In this document: piece by piece, positions 25,201 through 32,938 of the stretch | Position numbering within the stretch: position 1 is the stretch's first letter | Layout: each line of letters starts with the position of its first letter | Assembly: GCF_014641595.1 (NCBI RefSeq) | Contig: NZ_BMIA01000001.1 | Location: forward strand, 2,480,426 to 2,544,425 | Reading direction: 5' to 3' | Source of the DNA: Dyadobacter endophyticus | Lineage (GTDB): Bacteria > Bacteroidota > Bacteroidia > Cytophagales > Spirosomataceae | Length of the DNA: 64,000 nucleotides | Program-made: the position numbers and the translations under genes | The notes under the pieces: generated by a model | What the model saw: only the letters and a program-made list of their open reading frames with translations | Databases searched by the model: none | What the model was told of the DNA's origin: nothing

Positions 25201-26547
25201 ATGGCTAACAGACGTGAATTTTTAAAAACTACCGCGGCAGGCTCGCTGGGGATCGCCATCGGCGGAACGGCCATGGGTTTCAGCGCGAAGAGCTATAACC
25301 GCATTATCGGTGCGAACGACCTCATCCGCGTAGCGACGATCGGGGTCAACAGCCGGGGCAAAAGCATGAGCGGCACATTCGCAAGTCAGAAAAATGCAGA
25401 AGTAGGTACCATTTGCGACGTGGACGAACGGGCAATCCCGAAAGCCGTAGAGGCCGTTATGGATGCCAAACAAACCGCCAAACCCAAATCGGAGAAGGAC
25501 TGCCGCAAGGTACTGGAAGACAAATCGATAGATGCCATATATATTGCTACGCCGGACCACTGGCACGCCCCGCTGACGATCATGGGCTGCCGGGCGGGCA
25601 AGCACGTGTATGTAGAGAAGCCACTGAGCCACAACCCGCGCGAGGGCGAGCTGGCGGTCGAGGCGGCGCGCAAGTACAAGCGCGTCGTACAGATGGGCGC
25701 GCAGCGCAGGTCCGCGCCGGTGCTCACGGAAGGCATCAAGCAGTTGCACCAGGGCATTATAGGTCGCGTGTATTTAGCCAAAACATGGTATACCAATAAA
25801 AGAAAGGCGACTTATCTGAAACCGGGTACCGTTCCTTCCTGGCTCGACTATGAACTCTGGCAGGGGCCTGCACCGCGTATGCCGTACAAAGAAGGCCTGA
25901 TCCATTACGATTGGCACTGGTTCTGGCATTGGGGTACCGGCGAGGCCCTCAACAACGGTACGCATGAGGTGGATGTAGCCCGCTGGGGACTGGGCGTCGA
26001 CTTCCCGACGCGTGTTAGCTCAGTGGGCGGACGGTACGAGTTCAAGGACGATTGGGAAACACCCGACACGCAGGTGATCGCGATGGATTATCCAGGCCGC
26101 ATTTCGCTGATCTGGGAATCGAGAAGTTCGAATGGCCGCAAGATCGAAGGCCAGGACCGCGGGATCATTTTCTACGGTGAAAACGGCAGCCTCGACACCG
26201 GCGGCGACAGCTACAAGGTCTACGATCTCGATGGCAAACTGATCAAAGAGGTGAACTCACCTACCGAAGAAGCGGGAATGCAAGGCCGTAACCTCGCCAG
26301 CCCGAGCCTCGGTATGGACAACCTCCATGTGGCCGACTTCCTGGACGCGATCCGCAACAACCGCAAACCGAACTGCGATGTAGAGCTGGGCTACAAGAGT
26401 GTGGTGGCAATGCAGCTCGGCAATATCGCCTGGCGCGTGGGTCGCGACCTGAAAATCGACCCTAAGAACGGGCACATTATCGGCGACAAAGAAGCTGAGA
26501 AATTGTGGTCACGCGAGTATGCGAAGGGCTGGGACCCGGTAGTATAA
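25201..26547 (+). CDS. Tat-exported Gfo/Idh/MocA oxidoreductase
   Basis: I start at the ATG at 25201 because it gives a twin-arginine signal, MANRREFLKTTAAGSLGIAI; the frame is open a further 59 codons without such a signal. The protein has 448 residues. The Rossmann part is at about 40-160 with the sugar-dehydrogenase motif HVYVEKPLSHN, followed by the substrate domain with TGEALNNGTHEVDVARWGL. These enzymes act on sugars or cyclitols with NAD(P). Export by Tat fits a cofactor loaded in the cytoplasm. It has no gene partner here; a strong hairpin follows its stop. Confidence 0.9.
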   Translation: MANRREFLKTTAAGSLGIAIGGTAMGFSAKSYNRIIGANDLIRVATIGVNSRGKSMSGTFASQKNAEVGTICDVDERAIPKAVEAVMDAKQTAKPKSEKDCRKVLEDKSIDAIYIATPDHWHAPLTIMGCRAGKHVYVEKPLSHNPREGELAVEAARKYKRVVQMGAQRRSAPVLTEGIKQLHQGIIGRVYLAKTWYTNKRKATYLKPGTVPSWLDYELWQGPAPRMPYKEGLIHYDWHWFWHWGTGEALNNGTHEVDVARWGLGVDFPTRVSSVGGRYEFKDDWETPDTQVIAMDYPGRISLIWESRSSNGRKIEGQDRGIIFYGENGSLDTGGDSYKVYDLDGKLIKEVNSPTEEAGMQGRNLASPSLGMDNLHVADFLDAIRNNRKPNCDVELGYKSVVAMQLGNIAWRVGRDLKIDPKNGHIIGDKEAEKLWSREYAKGWDPVV

Positions 26548-26550
26548 CAT

Positions 26551-26592
26551 ATTGGCGCCCTGCACACACGTTTGCAGGGCGCCAATTCTATT
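26551..26592. terminator. Strong bidirectional hairpin terminator
   Basis: ATTGGCGCCCTGCA (26551-26564) and TGCAGGGCGCCAAT (26573-26586) are perfect 14-base inverted repeats around an 8-base loop, followed by TCTATTTCTT on the plus strand. It follows the oxidoreductase stop by 3 bp and covers the stop of the methyltransferase remnant on the other strand. Confidence 0.75.
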
Positions 26593-26962
26593 TCTTGATG
26601 GCATAACCGGCATAGAGTATATTCATGTCCTTGCTTCCTACCAATTTGAACTTCTGACCGAGCTCTACGAAAGTCCATTCTCCTTTGACCCGTTTCCTGA
26701 GATAACCCAGCATTTTGGGGATAGATACATTAGGTTCGGACCCGCGGTGCTCTTTCCATTCGAACCCGCTTTTAGCTAAAAGTGATTTTATTTCCTCCGG
26801 CTTGATGAACATTTCCCAAACGTGCAGATTAGGCGGCATAAATGCCCAGCGTTTCCACTCCTGCCATATTTTAATCGCGACAAGCTTACTGATAAATGTC
26901 CTGTTGAGCGTATCGTAAAAGAAAATACCGTTATCTTTTCCATTTCCTTTCGATTTAGTTAT
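26588..26962 (-). pseudogene. Truncated UbiG-type methyltransferase remnant
   Basis: The frame is open from a stop at 26963-26965 to the TAG at 26588 but has no ATG until 26839, far inside the recognisable sequence. Translating upstream of that Met gives IFFYDTLNRTFISKLVAIKI, then HVWEMFIKPEEIKSLL and LGQKFKLVGSKDMNILYAGY. This is the C-terminal third of the UbiG/ubiquinone-type SAM methyltransferase family. The SAM-binding N-terminal domain is absent, so the gene is a 5'-deleted remnant. The homology appears to start near 26935; the first codons after the stop look unrelated. The following 237 bp to 27199 hold nothing I can identify. Confidence 0.65.
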
Positions 26963-27199
26963 TTATAGGGTTTTCCAAAAACTGAATGCTGTTGGGGCAG
27001 CAGCAAGGCGGGAATAACTCCCACCTGCTGAGCCTATCGATCAACGTTGAGTAATTAGCAATTGAAGAAGACGCTTAAATGATATTATTCAGTGTGCAGG
27101 CGTGCCAGTGTGAAAGAGGGTGCCATCGCGCTAAATCCTTGTTACAAAGCTATTCAAGGCCGCAGCCAAGCAGGTGGAGAATATACCCAAAAAGGTGGA

Positions 27200-30100
27200 T
27201 TATTGTTTCAGACGCCGGAATTCCGTAGGAGAATACTCAAATTCTTCGGAAAACAGCCGGCTGAAATACTTAGGGTCTTCGAACCCGACGGCATAGGCAA
27301 CTTCGGAAATGGTCATGGGGCTGGTAGTCAGCAATTGACGCGCCTGCGTAAGCCGTAGCGAACGGTCGTAGCGCGTAACCGACATACCTGTGAGCGCGAT
27401 CATCTTCCTGTGGAGCGAAGAGCGGCTCATACCCATCTCGTGATAAATGGCTTCCATCGACGACGGGCTGTTTTCCCACTGCCCTTCCAGCGCCGAGCGC
27501 AACTTTTGTAAAAACAGGTTTTCCAGAGACTCGTTTTCTTCGACGAAAGCCGTACCAGGCTCCAACGACTCTATCGCGTGCTGGCTGTAATATACGCGCA
27601 GGCGCCGCCGCGATTCGAGCAGATTGCCCAACACCACCTCCAATTCCTCCCGTTGATAAGGCTTGGTAAGATATGCATCCGCACCGCGCCGGAGGCCGCT
27701 GAGCCGGTCGTTCATCCCGGCCCGGGCCGTCAGCATGACGATTGGAATATGGCTCGTCGCCGGACTGTTTTTTAGCGTATCGCACAGTTCGTAGCCATCT
27801 TTCAGGGGCATCATTACGTCCGTCAGGATTAGGTCCGGAATGCTTTCCAAAGCAAGATCGATGCCTGCCTGCCCATTTTCGGCCCGGAAAATCTGGTAAT
27901 GGGTATTGAGCGAAGATACGATGTAAGCAGCTACATCCTCGTTGTCTTCCACAAGTAGCAGCACCGGTTTCTCCTCATCCGTTTCGCTGGTCACGTCAGT
28001 TGCTTCGGGCAGGTCGGGTTTGCTGAAAATGGCCTTCGGCTGCTGCGGCAATAAAACAAACGGGGCCCGGCGGGTCCGCCGGAAACGTACAACAAACTCG
28101 GCGCCTTCACCGGGCACACTTCGGACTGCCAGCCCGCCGTGCATCAGGGATACCAGCTCCCGCACGAGCGCGAGGCCAATGCCGGTCCCCCCAGTTTCGG
28201 AAGCCGGTTGGCCTGAAACCTGGAAAAACCGGTCAAAGATCAAGGGTAACTTATCGGCCTCGATACCCAAACCGGTATTTCGTACACGGATTGAAATCCA
28301 TTCACCATCCGACTGGCTCCCTACCGGAACGGCCTCATAACATTCCGTGCCAACTAATGGGTCCTTGTCATCCAGGGTCAGCCGCAGATAAATATCCCCT
28401 CCTGCCGGTGTAAACTTGATGGCGTTAGTCAGGAGGTTGGATAGGATGTCCTGCAATTTATCTTTATCAAAATCGGCTTCCAGAAATGCCTCGTCGGAAT
28501 AAAAATGCATTTGAATATCCTTTCCTGCGGCCATCGTATCGAAAGACTCGGCCACATACCGCGCGAACCTGACCAAATCCGACCGGATGGGCTGCCATAG
28601 CATCGCCCCGGATTCGAGTTTCGAAAGGTCCAGGATCTGATTGATCAGCCGCAATAAACTGCTCCCATTCCGTTCGATCAAGTCGGCCGCGCGAGGGCTC
28701 CGCTTCAAAAGCTCATCAGGCCCATAACGTTTCAGTTCGGAAGTCATACCAAGTATCACCGTCAGAGGCGTCCGGAATTCGTGAGAGATATTGGCAAAAA
28801 AGCGGGATTTTGCCTCATTGAGCTCATGCAGCGACCGGGCCTGATGCTCGATAACCTTCTTATCCTGTTCGATGCGCGCTGTGGCGTGCCTGATCTCCGC
28901 TTCCAGTCGTACCTGTTCCTGCTGATGATTCCAGATCCGCCATTTGAGCCAACCCCAGATGCCAGCCATTAAAACCAGCGCCGCCAGCACCAAAAACCAG
29001 GTTTGCAGATAAAACGGCTTCAATACTTCGACAGCAAAAGTCAGCGTGTTGGCCGACCATTGTCCATCGGCCGCCTGACCTTTGATCAACAGTTGATAAG
29101 TGCCGTAAGGCAGTGTCCCAAGCCTCAATGTCGATTCGGTCTGCTGCGTCCACGCATTGTCCAGCCCTTGTAACCGATAGGTATAAACGTTCTTTTCCGC
29201 GTCGGTAAAATTCAGCATGGCAAATTCGAGCACGGCAGTATGCTCGCCTGGCTGCACGACGATTTTCTGCGTTTGAGCAAGCTCTTCCGTTTTGTCTTTG
29301 AGCTCGCCGAGCGAGTTATCAAATTGCCGGAACGAAACCACGCGCATACTCAGCGGATTCGTCGGTTTTTCGGACTCAAAATCCCGGGGATTGAATGCGG
29401 TGACGCCGTTTAGTCCTCCGAAATAGATATTGCCGGCCTTGTCCTGAAAATGCGCAATGCGGTTAAATTCATTATGGGTAAGGCCGTCTTGGGTAAAATA
29501 CGTCCGGGTGGTGAGTCTCCCCGGGTCGAACTGCATAATGCCGTTGTCGCTGCTTAGCCAGAGATGCCCACGTCTGTCGGGATAGATCGCGTGGATATTG
29601 TCGTTGGACAACCCTTCAGAGCGCCGGAACTGGCGGTATTTGTTCCGCGGCCTGTCCCAGCGTATCATGCCCGCATTAGCCGTTCCCAACCAAAAGACGC
29701 CATTCTGATCCTCATAAAAATACTCGTAAACATCCGCCGGCAGGTAGAACTCGCCTTTGCCACCGCTCCAATAGCGGCCGGTAATGCCTTTCACCGGATC
29801 AGCCGTATACAAACCGGTTCCCGAGCAAATCCAGAAAGTACCTTTCCGGTCGGGGGCTATGTACAGTACGTGCGACTGCGCCAGCTCCTTGAACTGGTTG
29901 AATTTCGTGAATGACTCGACCTTACCGGCTTTTGAATCACCTAACCACAGTCCCAGGCGGCCACCGATCAGCCACCGGTCTTCACCAAAGCGGCGCACAG
30001 CCCAAATTGTCACATTACCGGGTAATTCAAATGCCGCTCCCGCCCCGCTTTTGAACCCATAGTCAATCAGCGCATTGCCCAATCCAAGCATTACCCGACC

Positions 30101-31387
30101 AGGGAGATTGTCGACAAGCGCCACGGTTGGGCCATAGCGCGGCTCACTCAGCAGTTTCTTAACCGATCCTCCATTTAAGCTGCTCGAATAGAGTCCGAAT
30201 TTTTCAAGACTGGCGTAAACGGCATCTCCCGCAACGGTAATGCCGCGAATCGCCGCCGTTTTCTCGCCCGTGTAGGTCGCATTGTAAAACAGCCTGCGAA
30301 AGTAATTGGGTGCTACTTTCACCTGATACACTCCAAAACTTGTCCCCAGCCACATCGAGCCGTTCCGATCAACAAAAAAGCTCCGATTGACTACCGCTTC
30401 CCCCGACAACTGATCGTTGATATCCAGGAGAACTGCCCCCGTCGAATCGCGAAGACGTGTTCCGTCCCACATGGCGCCGGTTTTATCAAAAATGTAACAA
30501 ACCGGAAAAAGTGCCTGGGACAAAACCGGAAGCTGCGCACGCGGTAATTCATGCCGGTTGCCCGCCTCGTCTATCCTGTAAAAATGGTAAGCGAAATCGC
30601 GGGACAGCGTTACAAGCAGATAGCAAAATTCGGTACCGGCGTTACGTTGCCCCATACAATTCGCGATCAGGTTCACCGAGTGCTTATACTCCCGAAGGAC
30701 CCGCCCCTCTGCGGTAAGCTCGACCAGGTTCTTCCCATCGGCAATGCACCAAACCGTGTTGTGAACCGTTGCTCGCAGGAGCGTCAATTGCTTGAACTGT
30801 TTCAAACGAACGGACTTCAAACCGGATTTTGAGCGGTAGGAAGACAATATAGCAGACTGGTAGTTTGCAAAAAAGATGGTCCCATCCGGGGTCGCCAGCA
30901 GGCGCTGCGGAACGTTCAGGTGACTATTCAGGTATTTTTTGCCGAATTTCTCTTCAAAAGGGATGGTTTTCCCCGTTAGCGGATTGAAAAGGGAAATACG
31001 CGATTCCCCGAAAGGGCCCATCAGCCACAATATTCCGTCGGCGTCCTGCGCAATAGATTGTATATCATCAAATGCAAGCCCGCTGCGGTCTTTGGTGAAG
31101 TTCGTAAATGTCTTTCCGTCAAAACGGCTGAGCCCGTACTTGGTACCGAACCACATAAACCCCTGCCGGTCCTGAAAAATGGCGTTCACTTCCCGATGCG
31201 CCAGCCCCTCTGCCGGGCTATAGTGTTTCACCCAGGCAACGTAAGGATGGGCCGCGTTCGGTCGGGCGGCATTCGGTCGGGCCGCGTTCGGTCGGGCAGC
31301 GTTCGGTCGGGCAGCGTTCGGCTGGGCTGCACACGGTCGGATGCACAGCAAAAAAAGTAACCCTAAGACAAGACCTGCTGTTTTCAC
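27200..31387 (-). CDS. Full-length hybrid two-component sensor/regulator with AraC output
   Basis: 1395 residues from a GTG start at 31387. It has a signal peptide at 1-22 (ending CAAQ), a run of five PNAAR/PNAAH repeats at about 23-47, propeller repeats through to about 690 (first one GFMWFGTKYGLSRFDG), a Y_Y_Y domain at about 710-780, a membrane helix near 800-820, HisKA (FFANISHEFRTPL, His at about 870), a kinase ATPase domain (GTGIGLALVREL), a receiver (Asp at about 1191, LILTDVMMPLKDG) and an AraC helix-turn-helix at about 1310-1395 (MTISEVAYAVGFEDPKYFSR). It couples periplasmic sensing to DNA binding in one chain. The nearest likely target is the SusC/SusD pair at 32939. Confidence 0.93.
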   Translation of the reverse strand: MKTAGLVLGLLFLLCIRPCAAQPNAARPNAARPNAARPNAARPNAAHPYVAWVKHYSPAEGLAHREVNAIFQDRQGFMWFGTKYGLSRFDGKTFTNFTKDRSGLAFDDIQSIAQDADGILWLMGPFGESRISLFNPLTGKTIPFEEKFGKKYLNSHLNVPQRLLATPDGTIFFANYQSAILSSYRSKSGLKSVRLKQFKQLTLLRATVHNTVWCIADGKNLVELTAEGRVLREYKHSVNLIANCMGQRNAGTEFCYLLVTLSRDFAYHFYRIDEAGNRHELPRAQLPVLSQALFPVCYIFDKTGAMWDGTRLRDSTGAVLLDINDQLSGEAVVNRSFFVDRNGSMWLGTSFGVYQVKVAPNYFRRLFYNATYTGEKTAAIRGITVAGDAVYASLEKFGLYSSSLNGGSVKKLLSEPRYGPTVALVDNLPGRVMLGLGNALIDYGFKSGAGAAFELPGNVTIWAVRRFGEDRWLIGGRLGLWLGDSKAGKVESFTKFNQFKELAQSHVLYIAPDRKGTFWICSGTGLYTADPVKGITGRYWSGGKGEFYLPADVYEYFYEDQNGVFWLGTANAGMIRWDRPRNKYRQFRRSEGLSNDNIHAIYPDRRGHLWLSSDNGIMQFDPGRLTTRTYFTQDGLTHNEFNRIAHFQDKAGNIYFGGLNGVTAFNPRDFESEKPTNPLSMRVVSFRQFDNSLGELKDKTEELAQTQKIVVQPGEHTAVLEFAMLNFTDAEKNVYTYRLQGLDNAWTQQTESTLRLGTLPYGTYQLLIKGQAADGQWSANTLTFAVEVLKPFYLQTWFLVLAALVLMAGIWGWLKWRIWNHQQEQVRLEAEIRHATARIEQDKKVIEHQARSLHELNEAKSRFFANISHEFRTPLTVILGMTSELKRYGPDELLKRSPRAADLIERNGSSLLRLINQILDLSKLESGAMLWQPIRSDLVRFARYVAESFDTMAAGKDIQMHFYSDEAFLEADFDKDKLQDILSNLLTNAIKFTPAGGDIYLRLTLDDKDPLVGTECYEAVPVGSQSDGEWISIRVRNTGLGIEADKLPLIFDRFFQVSGQPASETGGTGIGLALVRELVSLMHGGLAVRSVPGEGAEFVVRFRRTRRAPFVLLPQQPKAIFSKPDLPEATDVTSETDEEKPVLLLVEDNEDVAAYIVSSLNTHYQIFRAENGQAGIDLALESIPDLILTDVMMPLKDGYELCDTLKNSPATSHIPIVMLTARAGMNDRLSGLRRGADAYLTKPYQREELEVVLGNLLESRRRLRVYYSQHAIESLEPGTAFVEENESLENLFLQKLRSALEGQWENSPSSMEAIYHEMGMSRSSLHRKMIALTGMSVTRYDRSLRLTQARQLLTTSPMTISEVAYAVGFEDPKYFSRLFSEEFEYSPTEFRRLKQ
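31246..31335 (-). repeat. 15-bp tandem repeat encoding PNAAR units
   Basis: Six consecutive 15-base units run from 31246 to 31335. Two are identical (31291-31305 and 31306-31320) and the others differ at a few bases. Read on the minus strand they encode PCAAQ, then PNAAR four times, then PNAAH. The first unit is the signal-peptide cleavage region of the sensor. Because the period is a multiple of three, copy-number change lengthens the linker without breaking the frame. Confidence 0.9.
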
Positions 31388-31399
31388 CTGGTTAACAAA

Positions 31400-31449
31400 A
31401 GCTACAAAAACAATAAATGTAGCAGACCTACTTTACACCATTTGTAGCT
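31400..31449. promoter_or_regulatory. Inverted TGTAGC/GCTACA elements upstream of the hybrid sensor
   Basis: AGCTACAAA (31400-31408) and TTTGTAGCT (31441-31449) are perfect 9-base inverted repeats, and a third half-site, TGTAGC, lies at 31419-31424 facing the first. They fill the 81-bp gap between the sensor start and the DoxX gene. The spacing suits a regulator dimer or autoregulation by the AraC domain; the role is inferred. Confidence 0.4.
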
Positions 31450-31468
31450 AGAATTCGGGCCTAGCAAA

Positions 31469-31918
31469 TTAGCCGGCAGGTAACAGCTTCCTGTCCACCG
31501 AAAACCTCCCGCTGCCCTCCGCGATAATCGCCAGCGCCAGCCCGATCACGAGCAAATGGTACTCGTAGCCCTCACCCTGCTGGTTACCGAACCAGTTCAT
31601 GAAAAAGCCGTTCTGTGCGTGCTGCCCGACGAAAATAATCCCGGTAAACAATCCGATGATGGCCGCAGACCAAAGCCGGGAAGCGAAACCGGCGATTAAT
31701 GCGATCGCACCCGCGAATTCGATCAGGATCACCAGGAAGCCCACGAGCCAGGGAATATGCAGGGTTTGGGTAAAAAACTGCATTTCGCCTTTGAAACCCG
31801 GGCCGCCGAACCAACCCAGTACTTTTTGCGCGCCGTGGGGAAAGAGAACGAGGCCTATGGTAAGGCGTAGAACTAGACCTGTCCAGTCGTTATTTACTTT
31901 GAAAATGATTGCTTTCAT
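31469..31918 (-). CDS. DoxX-family membrane protein
   Basis: I use the internal ATG at 31918 (MKAIIFKVNNDWTGLVLRLT); the frame is open 10 codons upstream. About 149 residues with four hydrophobic helices. The first holds GLVLFPHGAQKVLGWFGGPG, the DoxX motif, and the last is near HLLVIGLALAIIAEGSGRFS. DoxX proteins are small inner-membrane proteins tied in other organisms to oxidative-stress or thiosulfate-linked redox complexes; the exact role here is unknown. It is followed on the same strand by the hybrid sensor and preceded by a Crp-type regulator, 75 bp away. Confidence 0.88.
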   Translation of the reverse strand: MKAIIFKVNNDWTGLVLRLTIGLVLFPHGAQKVLGWFGGPGFKGEMQFFTQTLHIPWLVGFLVILIEFAGAIALIAGFASRLWSAAIIGLFTGIIFVGQHAQNGFFMNWFGNQQGEGYEYHLLVIGLALAIIAEGSGRFSVDRKLLPAG

Positions 31919-31993
31919 TACTTTGCTAATGGTTATTTGAAGCAGCAAAGGACCGGAAAGCGTGCGCCTAAAAAATTAAAGTAGTTGAAGAAA

Positions 31994-32575
31994 TCAGCCT
32001 TCCATTAACTTTTTTCGAAGCATACTGAGAAATACAGGAGTGATCCCGAGGTACGCAGCGATCTGCTTTTGCGGAATACGCTGGCCGAAAGCGGGATATT
32101 TACGCACAAAATGCTGGTAGCGCCCCGCCGCATCGAGCGAAAGTGATTGATCGATCCGTTCCATATGGGCAATGAATGCATTTTGCAGGAGAATCCTGAA
32201 AAACCGCTCCATTTTAGGGACCTTTTCGTAAAGCAGGTCGAGGTCGGGCTTCGTGATTTGCAGCAGTTGGGTATCTTCCAGTGCCTCGATGTGATAACGG
32301 CTTTCCTTCCCCGTCAGAAAGCTGAACAAATCGCCTACCCACCAGCCTTCGGCCCCAAACATCAGAATGTGCTCAAATCCATTTTCATCGATAGAATATA
32401 TTTTAACACACCCTTTCACGATGAAATGCTCCGACCGGCACACTTCGCCTTGCCGCAGCAAAAATGCTTTTCGCTTCAATTGCTTCGGCTGAAACAGGGA
32501 AAGGACCAATTCAATCTCCCCGACGTCGAGGTGTACGTGGCGTTCGATATTCTGGATTAATAGGCTGGTACTCAT
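31994..32575 (-). CDS. Crp/Fnr-family transcriptional regulator
   Basis: About 193 residues from the ATG at 32575 (MSTSLLIQNIERHVHLD); the frame is open 19 codons upstream without cupin-like sequence. A cyclic-nucleotide-binding beta-roll lies at about 15-120 (KAFLLRQGEVCRSEHFIVKG) and a winged helix-turn-helix at the end (IPQKQIAAYLGITPVFLSML). The recognition helix differs from canonical Crp, as in the many Bacteroidota relatives that answer an unknown signal. No Cys cluster for an Fe-S centre is present. It is divergent from susC, so it may control the SusC/SusD genes as well as doxX downstream of it. Confidence 0.88.
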   Translation of the reverse strand: MSTSLLIQNIERHVHLDVGEIELVLSLFQPKQLKRKAFLLRQGEVCRSEHFIVKGCVKIYSIDENGFEHILMFGAEGWWVGDLFSFLTGKESRYHIEALEDTQLLQITKPDLDLLYEKVPKMERFFRILLQNAFIAHMERIDQSLSLDAAGRYQHFVRKYPAFGQRIPQKQIAAYLGITPVFLSMLRKKLMEG

Positions 32576-32938
32576 GCCGGGCTTCGCCGTTAGTGCGCTA
32601 TTTTCGTTTGTTTGTCCCTTTCCGGCACCCAAATCCAGGGTGCATTTTAATCCTAATTTAAGGTCATTTTAACGGCGTTTAAATCTGCACTGCCCTCTTT
32701 TGGACTATATTTTTTTAAAATATTAATATCCCCCTCCCCCTGACAAGAAACCGAACTACGCCAGCTACAAAGCAAAAGGCGATGGCTTTGCTATGTTCGG
32801 AATTTACTAAAACCGGAAATCATTACTAAACCTTTTTTTAAATCATGACAAATATCCGCTCCCCGTCCCGCCCGTACGGACGCTCCTCTACCTATTTTTT
32901 TGAAATAAAACGCTTGATAAAAACTAACTGATTTCTAC
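32576..32938. other. 363-bp divergent regulatory region between crp-like gene and susC
   Basis: There is no gene here. The stretch is AT-rich near 32700-32735 (runs of T and A) and again just before susC. I see no exact TAnnTTTG box in either direction, only TATGTTCG near 32793 with one mismatch, so the promoters are not resolved. No strong hairpin or tRNA-like fold was seen. Confidence 0.5.

Noticed and set aside
31246..31335. CRISPR-like array
   Set aside because: The units are 15 bases without spacers and are in frame within a coding gene; no cas gene is nearby.
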